Below, piece after piece: positions 16,622 through 22,403 of a stretch of DNA of 64,000 nt. The DNA lies in contig DASSEV010000031.1 in NCBI GenBank assembly GCA_035695105.1, positions 8,248-72,247 on the forward strand, read 5' to 3'. Origin of the DNA: JAICYJ01 sp035695105 (GTDB lineage Bacteria; Actinomycetota; Thermoleophilia; Gaiellales; JAICJC01). The notes under the pieces are model-generated. The model saw only the letters and a program-made list of their open reading frames with translations. It ran no database searches and was not told the origin of the DNA. Within the stretch, counting starts at the first letter, position 1, and every line of letters begins with the position of its first letter. Position numbers and translations under genes: made by a program.

Positions 16622-17018
16622 TCGAGTGCGCGAACGTGACGGCGGCACCGCCCTGCTCTCGAAGCGGCTCGATGCGGTGGCGTGTGCAGAGCCGGTCGAG
16701 CAGGGTCAGGCCCGCACCGGTCGTGACCGGCACTCGGCCACCGGGAAACCCCGGGCCGGCGTCCACCACGGTCACCTCCAGCTCATCCTCCGACCGGCTG
16801 AAGCGGACCTCGATGCAGCCGTCCGTCCGGCTGCCGTAGGCGTGCACGATCGCGTTGGCGCAGATCTCCGACAGCACCAGCTTCAAGTCGTCCAGCGCTT
16901 CGTCTCCGATCGGCAGGCCCGCGGCCGCACCCACGAGCGCCTGACGCGACACCGCGAGGTAGGCGGCGTCGGACGGGATCGAAAGGCTTGCAACCGGGCG
17001 CAGGTGTGCGGATGACAT
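16611..17018 (-). CDS. GHKL-domain anti-sigma factor (second, RsbW-like)
   Basis: This 135-aa kinase-type anti-sigma factor has N-box E51/N55 (SEICANAIVHAY), G1 box DAGPGF and a G2-like GAGLTLLDRL. It lies between the two SigF genes, convergent with the first and divergent from the module of the second, so either or both may be its client. Start ATG 17018 is 17 nt from the divergent start at 17036. Its SigB-like promoter reaches into the coding sequence of the divergent gene. Confidence 0.9.
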   Translation of the reverse strand: MSSAHLRPVASLSIPSDAAYLAVSRQALVGAAAGLPIGDEALDDLKLVLSEICANAIVHAYGSRTDGCIEVRFSRSEDELEVTVVDAGPGFPGGRVPVTTGAGLTLLDRLCTRHRIEPLREQGGAAVTFAHSISS

Positions 17019-17030
17019 TGCACAAGGAGA

Positions 17031-17055
17031 GTACCGTGACCGTCCGCTGTGAAAC
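17031..17055 (-). promoter_or_regulatory. SigB/SigF-like promoter of second GHKL anti-sigma gene
   Basis: On the minus strand GTTT (17055-17052) is followed after 15 nt by CGGTAC (17036-17031), 12 nt before ATG 17018. The -10 is less canonical than in the sister sites. The element overlaps the start of the divergent gene at 17036. Confidence 0.45.
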
Positions 17056-17350
17056 CTCCGACGGCGGCGCGGACGTGGGCGGGCAGGTGGTGCTCGCGAT
17101 GGCCGCGCGCGCGGGCATCCCGCCGCTCGCGGCCGACCGGCTCCGCGGCGATGTCCGAGCGGCGCTGCGGGCCGCGAACGCCCTCGTCGAGCTGACCTGC
17201 AGCGGCGGCCCCGACGGGCTCGTGGTCACCATCTCGCCTCCCTCGGACGCGCTTGCCGCCGTCCGGGGCGCGCTCGACGGGCACGGAGCGCAGATCGACG
17301 GTGGTGCTGTCGTGGTCGCGGTCGGCCGCACGCCACTCCAAGCCGTCTAG
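17036..17350 (+). CDS. Degenerate GHKL-like small protein upstream of second SigF (unknown function)
   Basis: This 104-aa protein resembles the 15586-15912 product in size and order: an N-terminal helix ending AMAARAGIPPLAADRL, a helix DVRAALRAANALVEL where an N-box would sit, then strands DGLVVTIS and a C-terminal helix/strand. Canonical GHKL Glu/Asn and glycine boxes are absent. GTG 17036 is chosen because AAGGAG precedes it by 8 nt. It lies 87 nt upstream of the second SigF gene. Function unknown; a sigma-factor accessory role is inferred from the repeated arrangement. Confidence 0.6.
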   Translation: MTVRCETSDGGADVGGQVVLAMAARAGIPPLAADRLRGDVRAALRAANALVELTCSGGPDGLVVTISPPSDALAAVRGALDGHGAQIDGGAVVVAVGRTPLQAV

Positions 17351-17437
17351 ACCGATGTTTCATCCCCGGTGCGTCTGCACACCCCCTCTGTGAGCGCCGG
17401 TAGGCGGCGCCGGAACGGAAGGAGCCAGACGGACACA

Positions 17438-18211
17438 ATGCCAGCACACGACCACCGCACCGATACCGAGCTCGTGATGGCCCACCGGCAGGGTGACGCC
17501 AATGCGCGGGAAGTTCTCATCCTTCGCTATTCGGGCCTTGCCCGCGCGATCGCCCGTAGGTTCGCCCGCCGTGGCCTGGCATACGACGACATCGTGCAGA
17601 GCGGCTACCTCGGCCTGATCCAGGCCGTCGACCGATATGACACCTCCCGCGGGGTGCCGCTGCAGGCATACGCCGCGCGCACCATCGAGGGCGAGATCAT
17701 GCACCTCTTCCGCGACCGCGGATGGGCCGTGCGCGTTCCGCGCTCGCTGCAGGAGATGAGCCGCTCGCTGGCTGCCGTGTCCGAGCAGCTGGGGCATCGC
17801 CTCGGCCGCAAGCCCACCGTGGCCGAGCTGTGCGAGGCCACCGGGCACTCCGAGGACGAGGTCAACGATGCGCTTGCGGCGCAGCGGGCCTACGTCGCCG
17901 AGCCGCTGACCGAGCCCGGCGCATCCGGCGAGCGCGACGAGGACGCGCGCCCGGTGCCGGCGCTGATGGTGGAGGAGACCGGCTTCGACTCCGTGGGCGA
18001 TCGCGACCAGGTTGCGTCCGCCCTTCGTCACCTGCCCGCGCGTGAGCGCGAGATCGTGCGGCTGCGGTTCGTCCACGAGATGACGCAGTCCGAGATCGCC
18101 GAGCAGGTCGGCGTCAGCCAGATGCACGTCTCGCGGCTGCTGCGCTCCGCGCTGGCGACGCTGCGTGACGTGGTCGAGGAGGAGTCGCAGCCGATCGCGG
18201 CCGCTTCCTGA
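17438..18211 (+). CDS. RNA polymerase sigma factor, SigB/SigF/SigG family (second)
   Basis: This 257-aa group-3 sigma factor has region 2 (YDDIVQSGYLGLIQAVDRYD), region 3 and region 4 HTH (MTQSEIAEQVGVSQMHVSRL) nearly identical to that of the first SigF, so promoter recognition may overlap. ATG 17438 (MPAHDHRTDTE) is preferred over an upstream in-frame GTG. GGAAGGAG lies upstream at long spacing. I found no clear SigB-like promoter directly before this gene. It is followed by a strong terminator. Confidence 0.92.
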   Translation: MPAHDHRTDTELVMAHRQGDANAREVLILRYSGLARAIARRFARRGLAYDDIVQSGYLGLIQAVDRYDTSRGVPLQAYAARTIEGEIMHLFRDRGWAVRVPRSLQEMSRSLAAVSEQLGHRLGRKPTVAELCEATGHSEDEVNDALAAQRAYVAEPLTEPGASGERDEDARPVPALMVEETGFDSVGDRDQVASALRHLPAREREIVRLRFVHEMTQSEIAEQVGVSQMHVSRLLRSALATLRDVVEEESQPIAAAS

Positions 18212-18228
18212 CCCGCCGTTCGTGACAC

Positions 18229-18268
18229 GCAAGGGCCCGGCCCGTCGAGCGACGGTCCGGGCCCTTGC
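18229..18268. terminator. Bidirectional terminator between convergent sigF and PRC-barrel genes
   Basis: A perfect 12-bp inverted repeat (18229-18240 and 18257-18268) with a 16-nt loop lies between the ends of the two convergent genes. Confidence 0.8.
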
Positions 18269-18273
18269 TGTTG

Positions 18274-18600
18274 CTACTCCCCCGTGTCGACGATGGCGCC
18301 GCTGACGATCTCGAGCTCGAGCGAGTCCGCGGCCGGCCAGGTCGGGCGCCGGCCGTGACGGCGGTAGTACTCGACGTCGTCCACCATGTGCAGCGGGGAC
18401 GTGACCGCGACATGGCCATTCGGAATCGCGGTCAGGGCCAGCGGCAGGAAGTACAGCCGCCCGGACGTCGCCTCGACCTCGAAGCCGAGCGCCGTGTCCT
18501 CGACGGGGTCGAGGATCAGATCGGTGATATGTCCCACCGGGTGGTCGGCTACGAACACCCGCATCCCGCGAAGATCGCTCAGACGGTGCGTGGGGGACAC
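18274..18600 (-). CDS. PRC-barrel domain protein
   Basis: This 108-aa protein has a PRC-barrel-like N-terminal half (LRGMRVFVADHPVGHITDLILDP) followed by an acidic tail. PRC-barrel proteins are small, often stress-linked and of unclear biochemical role. The frame is open far upstream but overlaps a divergent gene. GTG 18600 sits 9 nt after the -10 of a SigB-like promoter and is the likely leaderless start. Confidence 0.8.
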   Translation of the reverse strand: MSPTHRLSDLRGMRVFVADHPVGHITDLILDPVEDTALGFEVEATSGRLYFLPLALTAIPNGHVAVTSPLHMVDDVEYYRRHGRRPTWPAADSLELEIVSGAIVDTGE

Positions 18601-18609
18601 TGTGGTCCG

Positions 18610-18635
18610 GTTCCCGCCTCCAGGCGGCGCGAAAC
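18610..18635 (-). promoter_or_regulatory. SigB/SigF-like promoter of PRC-barrel gene
   Basis: GTTT (18635-18632, minus strand) is followed after 16 nt by GGGAAC (18615-18610), 9 nt before GTG 18600. It is back to back with the promoter at 18642. Confidence 0.6.
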
Positions 18636-18641
18636 CCGCTG

Positions 18642-18666
18642 GTTTGGGCATGTCTCGGCCGGGTAC
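18642..18666 (+). promoter_or_regulatory. SigB/SigF-like promoter of DUF6458-like gene
   Basis: GTTT (18642-18645) is followed after 15 nt by GGGTAC (18661-18666), 9 nt before ATG 18676. It forms a divergent pair with the promoter at 18610-18635, the two -35 boxes being only 6 nt apart. Confidence 0.6.
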
Positions 18667-18675
18667 TCCAGCGGC

Positions 18676-18912
18676 ATGGGCCTGAGCGGATCGATCCTCG
18701 TCATCGCTCTCGGAGCGATCCTCCGATTCGGCGTCTCGTTGAGCGGCGAGCTGGGCGGGATCAGCGTGGACTGGGCGATCGTGGGTGACGTGCTGATGGC
18801 CGTGGGGGCGATCAGCCTGGCCTTCTCGGTGGCCTGGATGGCCGCCGCATCCCGCCGCGTCGAACCGTCCGCCGACCGCTACCGGCGCACGCGGCCGCCG
18901 TACCCCTCCTGA
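18676..18912 (+). CDS. Small membrane protein, DUF6458-like (78 aa)
   Basis: Two hydrophobic segments (starting SGSILVIALGAILRFGV and IVGDVLMAVGAISLAFSV) and a basic tail match the layout of actinobacterial DUF6458-type proteins. Function is unknown. The ATG is 9 nt from a SigB-like -10 and lacks a Shine-Dalgarno, so it is probably a leaderless stress-induced gene. Confidence 0.75.
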   Translation: MGLSGSILVIALGAILRFGVSLSGELGGISVDWAIVGDVLMAVGAISLAFSVAWMAAASRRVEPSADRYRRTRPPYPS

Positions 18913-18926
18913 GCCCTCCGCCGGCG

Positions 18927-19751
18927 TCAACCGCCGTACCAGGGTGCGAGCAGGCCGCTCGAGCGTAGGGTTCCGAGGCCCGCCAGCTCCAGCTGGTGGA
19001 CGCGCTGCCGGGAGATCGAGAGCATCTGGCCGACCCGGTCGGCGCTGCGGGGGCCGCCGCCGTCGAGCCCGTAGCGGAGCTCGAGCACGACGCGCTGGCG
19101 TTCGGGCAGGTGCGCCAGGCCGTGCAGCAGGGCGTCGCGCCGTTCCGTCTCCAGCATCTGATCCTCGGTGCCGGCCGGGTTCACGGCGCGCTCCATCTCG
19201 TGCTCGAACTCTGCGCCCGCGACCTGGGACACTCCGTCGATGTGGATCAGGAACGTCACCCGCTCGACCGGCATCGCGACGGCCTCCGCCACCTCTTCGT
19301 CGGTCGGCACGCGTCCGAGCTGATCCTCCAGGCGGGCGCGGACACGCCGCACCTTGACCACGCGCTCGGCGGTGTGCACCGGGATGCGAACCGCACGGCC
19401 GTTGTTGTGTACGCCGCGCTGCACCGCCTGCCGGATCCACCAGGTCGCGTAGGTCGAGAACTTGAGGTCACGGCGCCAGTCGAACTTCTCGACAGCGCGG
19501 ATCAGCCCGACGGTGCCCTCCTGGATCAGGTCGACGAGCGGCACCCCGTGGCCCCGGTAGTGCTTTGCGATCGACACGACCAGGCGCAGGTTGGACTCGA
19601 TCATCCGGCGCCGGGCGGCCGGGTCTCCCGCCTCGACGCGGCGCGCGAGCATGCGCTCCTCATCCTTGGTCAGGAGTGGCCGACGACCGATCTCGCGGAG
19701 GTAGACGTCGAGCGATTGCTCGGCGCCGTAGCGCGGTGCCACATCCTGCAT
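18927..19751 (-). CDS. RpoD-family (group 2) RNA polymerase sigma factor
   Basis: This 274-aa sigma-70 factor has region 1.2 (SLDVYLREIGRRPLLTKDEE), region 2 (VDLIQEGTVGLIRAVEKFDW, FSTYATWWIRQA), region 3 and a region 4 HTH (MLSISRQRVHQLE). It lacks the long region 1.1 of the principal sigma, so it is a group-2 alternative factor. Its ATG lies 9 nt after a SigB-like -10, which suggests a cascade from the SigF factors encoded about 1.5-4 kb away. Confidence 0.92.
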   Translation of the reverse strand: MQDVAPRYGAEQSLDVYLREIGRRPLLTKDEERMLARRVEAGDPAARRRMIESNLRLVVSIAKHYRGHGVPLVDLIQEGTVGLIRAVEKFDWRRDLKFSTYATWWIRQAVQRGVHNNGRAVRIPVHTAERVVKVRRVRARLEDQLGRVPTDEEVAEAVAMPVERVTFLIHIDGVSQVAGAEFEHEMERAVNPAGTEDQMLETERRDALLHGLAHLPERQRVVLELRYGLDGGGPRSADRVGQMLSISRQRVHQLELAGLGTLRSSGLLAPWYGG

Positions 19752-19760
19752 TCGCCGTCG

Positions 19761-19786
19761 ATTCCCGGGAACGGGGCCCGGGAAAC
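19761..19786 (-). promoter_or_regulatory. SigB/SigF-like promoter of group-2 sigma gene
   Basis: GTTT (19786-19783, minus strand) is followed after 16 nt by GGGAAT (19766-19761), 9 nt before ATG 19751. Confidence 0.6.
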
Positions 19787-19800
19787 CTGGTGGAGATCCT

Positions 19801-19827
19801 GTTTAGCCGGGCGACGGTGCGGGGCAG
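19801..19827 (+). promoter_or_regulatory. SigB/SigF-like promoter of a 35-aa membrane peptide gene
   Basis: GTTT (19801-19804) is followed after 17 nt by GGGCAG (19822-19827), 9 nt before ATG 19837. It is divergent from the promoter of the group-2 sigma gene. Confidence 0.5.
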
Positions 19828-19836
19828 AAGCGGTCG

Positions 19837-19944
19837 ATGCCACTTCTCACAGCAATGCCGCTGCTCGCGCTCGGCACGGGCATCGGCATCATTGGACTGA
19901 TCATCATCGTCGTTGTCGTGATTCTGCTGCTCCGCCTTCTGTAG
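19837..19944 (+). CDS. Single-pass hydrophobic peptide (35 aa)
   Basis: This very small open frame starts MPLLTAMPLLALGTGIG and continues into an Ile/Val/Leu-rich helix ending LLLRLL. It resembles other tiny single-pass stress peptides in size only. Support comes from the promoter-to-ATG spacing identical to neighbouring stress genes, the coherent transmembrane composition and the small hairpin after the stop. No family was recognised. Confidence 0.5.
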   Translation: MPLLTAMPLLALGTGIGIIGLIIIVVVVILLLRLL

Positions 19945-19946
19945 TC

Positions 19947-19963
19947 AGCCCGTTCGGGCTTTG
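19947..19963 (+). terminator. Short terminator-like hairpin after 35-aa peptide
   Basis: A 5-bp stem AGCCC/GGGCT with a GTTC loop is followed by TTGT. It is weak but immediately follows the stop codon at 19944. Confidence 0.4.
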
Positions 19964-20074
19964 TAAGAGCTTCCGTCCACCTCTGGTCATGGTGGAGCCG
20001 CGCTGCTACAACGACCAGGCAGGGTCGCAACGAGCAGTCTGCCTCTCCGTCTCGCCGACCCTTGGAGGACCGTC

Positions 20075-20105
20075 TCCCGCCCGCGTTTGGAGCCCGTGGG
20101 CGGGA
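20075..20105 (-). terminator. Hairpin downstream of HD-domain gene
   Basis: The 8-bp inverted repeat TCCCGCCC/GGGCGGGA (20075-20082 and 20098-20105) lies 10 nt after the stop of the minus-strand gene ending at 20115. Confidence 0.5.
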
Positions 20106-20114
20106 GGCACTCCT

Positions 20115-20681
20115 CTAGGTCTCTGGTACGTCGAGGTAGCGCACCTCGGAGAACACCCGGCGCACCATCGGCTCGAACTGCTCGACGGGCAGCGAGTCGT
20201 ACTCGGGGTCGAAGCAGTTCTGGTCGTACTTCTCGCAGAACTCTGCGCAGGCGTCGTACCACTGGTGGTCGCGGTAACGGTCGCGCGCGTTGCGGTCGCC
20301 GCCGGAGTGGTGCGCGTAGTAGTACATCTGGAACAGCCCGTGGTGCTTGACCACCCAGCACAGCTCCGGGCGCACGTACGGCTTGAGCACCGCCGCAACC
20401 ATCTCACCATGGGTGTAGGGGGCGAGCTCGTCGCCGATGTCGTGCAGCAGGGCGGCGACGACGTACTCCTCGTCGCGCCCGTCGCGCAGCGCGCGGGTCG
20501 CCGACTGGAGGGAGTGCTCGTAGCGGGTGACCTGGTAGCCGGCGAATGAGGTGCGCAGGCGCTCGAGCGCCTCCAGCAGGCGATCGGGGAGCACCGTCAG
20601 GTACTCCTCCTCGTAGCGGTCGAGCAGCGCGTAATCCTCGGCGGTGCCCTCGGCCATGCTGGTGAACCGGACGGTCTCCAT
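20115..20681 (-). CDS. HD-domain protein (phosphohydrolase or PhnZ-like diiron oxygenase)
   Basis: This 188-aa HD-superfamily protein has the HD pair in AALLHDIGDELAPY, an upstream His in YEHSLQ, and further His in VVKHHGLFQMYYYAHH. The last features are shared with COG4341-type proteins, which include the mixed-valent diiron oxygenases PhnZ/TmpB, so either phosphohydrolysis or C-H/C-P oxidation is possible. ATG 20681 lies 7 nt after TACACT (minus strand, 20694-20689) with no Shine-Dalgarno, indicating leaderless expression. Confidence 0.75.
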   Translation of the reverse strand: METVRFTSMAEGTAEDYALLDRYEEEYLTVLPDRLLEALERLRTSFAGYQVTRYEHSLQSATRALRDGRDEEYVVAALLHDIGDELAPYTHGEMVAAVLKPYVRPELCWVVKHHGLFQMYYYAHHSGGDRNARDRYRDHQWYDACAEFCEKYDQNCFDPEYDSLPVEQFEPMVRRVFSEVRYLDVPET

Positions 20682-20703
20682 GGCCGCCAGTGTACGCGAA
20701 TGC

Positions 20704-20730
20704 GGGGTCAGCCCGAGGCTGACCCCCGCT
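20704..20730 (-). terminator. Terminator after FMN reductase gene
   Basis: A GC-rich inverted repeat built around GGGGTCAGCC/GGCTGACCCC lies between the stop of the FMN reductase gene (20741) and the start of the HD gene. Confidence 0.6.
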
Positions 20731-20740
20731 GTCACCGTCG

Positions 20741-21289
20741 CTACGCCGCGAGCGGCTGTGCCTCGGCGAGCAGCTGCTGCATCGCGACGCCCAGGCGTCC
20801 GGCCTGGTTGGCCTTGAGCGAGCCGTGCTCGTCGAATTGCTGCTGGGCGTGGGCCAGCGAGAAGTCGGCCGGGATCACACGGGCGCCCATGATGCCGAGC
20901 ACCTTGCGCAGCTCGGCCTGCGCCCACATGCCGCCGTAGCCGCCGGTGCTGGCGCCGATCACCGCGACCGGCTTGCCCTTGATGGCATTGTCAGGGAACG
21001 GCACCGACACCCAGTCGAGCGCGTTCTTGAGCGTGCCTGGGATGGAGCCGTTGTACTCCGGCGTCGAGATCAGCACCGCGTCAGCCGCCTCGATCTCGGA
21101 GCGCAGCCGCTGCACGCCATCGGGCACAGGGTCGCGGTCGGCGCGGTCGCCGTGGAAGTGGGGGATGTCGGCGAGGCCCTGGAACGTCGTTAGCTCGACG
21201 TCGGCCGGAGCCTGCTCCTCCACTGCGCGGAGGAGCAGGCCGTTGTAGGAGTCCGGCCGCAGGCTGCCGGAGATGGTCAGCACACGCAT
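20741..21289 (-). CDS. NADPH-dependent FMN reductase family protein
   Basis: This 182-aa flavodoxin-fold reductase has an N-terminal FMN phosphate loop (ISGSLRPDSYNG), the STPEYNGSIPGTLKNALDW motif and GASTGGYGG, as in chromate/quinone reductases that transfer electrons from NADPH via FMN. The start ATG 21289 is 5 nt after the YceI stop, so the two genes form an operon. The frame is open upstream, but that part overlaps yceI. Confidence 0.9.
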   Translation of the reverse strand: MRVLTISGSLRPDSYNGLLLRAVEEQAPADVELTTFQGLADIPHFHGDRADRDPVPDGVQRLRSEIEAADAVLISTPEYNGSIPGTLKNALDWVSVPFPDNAIKGKPVAVIGASTGGYGGMWAQAELRKVLGIMGARVIPADFSLAHAQQQFDEHGSLKANQAGRLGVAMQQLLAEAQPLAA

Positions 21290-21294
21290 CGTGA

Positions 21295-21831
21295 TTACGC
21301 CTGCTTCACGAACGAGAGGCTGGCGTGGAGGCCGACCTCGTTGTCGAGGAGGAAACCGCCGCCGGGCAGCGGGGCGTTCCAGTCGACCCCGTGATCCATG
21401 CGGTTGATTACACCGTCGAGCTCGAGGCCGACGCGCTCGTTGCCCCACGGATCGGTATCAGGGCCAGAGACGGTGGCGCGCATCGTGACCGGCTTGGTGA
21501 CGCCCTTGAGGGTCAGCTCGCCCTCGAAGCGGTCGGGCGCGACCAGGCTGCCGGTGATGGTCGCCTCGGGATAGCGCTCGACGTCGAAGAAGTCAGGCGC
21601 CTTCAGGTGGCCGTCGCGTGTCTCGTCGTGGGTGACGGCGCTGCCGGTCTGGATGGTGCCCGTCACGCGCGGCTCGTCGCCGCCCTCGAGCGAGGCGTCG
21701 AAGTCGAGGAACACACCGCGGACGGTGGAGATCTTCATGTGGCGGACGGTGAACTCCGCGTTCGAGTGGGAGCGGTCGACGGCGTAGCTGCCGGTGGGGA
21801 TCGTTCCCTGGGTGATCTCGATGGTGCTCAT
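21295..21831 (-). CDS. YceI-family isoprenoid-binding lipocalin-like protein
   Basis: This 178-aa YceI protein has conserved features VDRSHSNAEFTVRHMKISTVRG, FDVERYPEATITG and an EVGLHASLSFVK C-terminus. The family binds polyprenoid ligands and is often stress induced. No signal peptide is seen, so it is likely cytoplasmic. A clear Shine-Dalgarno (AAGAAGGAG) precedes the ATG. It is divergent from a marR gene whose putative operators lie between them. Confidence 0.9.
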   Translation of the reverse strand: MSTIEITQGTIPTGSYAVDRSHSNAEFTVRHMKISTVRGVFLDFDASLEGGDEPRVTGTIQTGSAVTHDETRDGHLKAPDFFDVERYPEATITGSLVAPDRFEGELTLKGVTKPVTMRATVSGPDTDPWGNERVGLELDGVINRMDHGVDWNAPLPGGGFLLDNEVGLHASLSFVKQA

Positions 21832-21855
21832 GTGTCAGGCTCCTTCTTCCGATGT

Positions 21856-21923
21856 ATACTTGAGCTAGCAACAATCTAGCACCAGAAAGTTGAGCCGTCA
21901 AGTATTGAGCCCTCAAGTATTGA
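21856..21923. promoter_or_regulatory. Candidate MarR operator cluster (TCAAGTATTGA repeats)
   Basis: The palindrome-like TCAAGTATTGA occurs at 21898-21908 and 21913-21923 (15 nt apart), and the half-site ATACTTGA occurs in reverse at 21856-21863, overlapping a TATACT -10-like box. The sites lie between yceI and marR and within the first codons of marR, fitting autoregulation and repression of the yceI operon. Confidence 0.6.
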
Positions 21924-22369
21924 ATGCATGGCTGCCGCTGCTGCGGAGCCACGCGGAGCTGACCCGCGCGATGAACGCGACGCTCATCTCCGAGCACGGC
22001 CTTACCCTGAACGACTACGACGTACTCGTTCAGCTGGCCGATGCTCCTGGCCGCGTGCTGCGGCGGGTGGACCTGGCCGACCGGGTCGTGCTCTCCGCGT
22101 CGGGCATCACGCGTCTGCTGGAGGGCCTCGAGCGGGCGGGCTACGTCTGCAAGCGCGCATGCGACGCCGACGCCCGCGTCACCTACGCGATGCTGACCGA
22201 CGCCGGCTACGACAAGCTGCTCGAGGCCTCCAGGACGCACCACGCAGACATCGAGCGGCTGTTCACCGAGCACTACAGCGCCGAGGAGCTGGAGACGCTG
22301 GGCACGCTCCTCAACCGCCTCGTCTGCCCCGCGGCCGCCGCGCAGGACGCCCCCGCGCCGGTCGCCTGA
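21890..22369 (+). CDS. MarR-family transcriptional regulator
   Basis: This 159-aa winged-helix regulator has a MarR core (LTLNDYDVLVQLADAPG; LSASGITRLLEGLERAGYV; DARVTYAMLTDAGYDKL). Three in-frame TTG codons (21890, 21905, 21920) fall in the repeated operator, so the exact start is uncertain; there is no in-frame ATG near. It probably controls the divergent yceI-FMN reductase operon in response to a small ligand or oxidant. Confidence 0.85.
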   Translation: MSRQVLSPQVLNAWLPLLRSHAELTRAMNATLISEHGLTLNDYDVLVQLADAPGRVLRRVDLADRVVLSASGITRLLEGLERAGYVCKRACDADARVTYAMLTDAGYDKLLEASRTHHADIERLFTEHYSAEELETLGTLLNRLVCPAAAAQDAPAPVA

Positions 22370-22403
22370 ACCGGGCGCGCCGCGCGTGGTATAGCGTGGC
22401 GGC

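Noticed and set aside
18676..19440. Upstream extension of the PRC-barrel frame across the sigma-factor gene
   Set aside because: Arg/Ala-rich antisense sequence of the sigma-factor region; the true start is at the SigB-like promoter.
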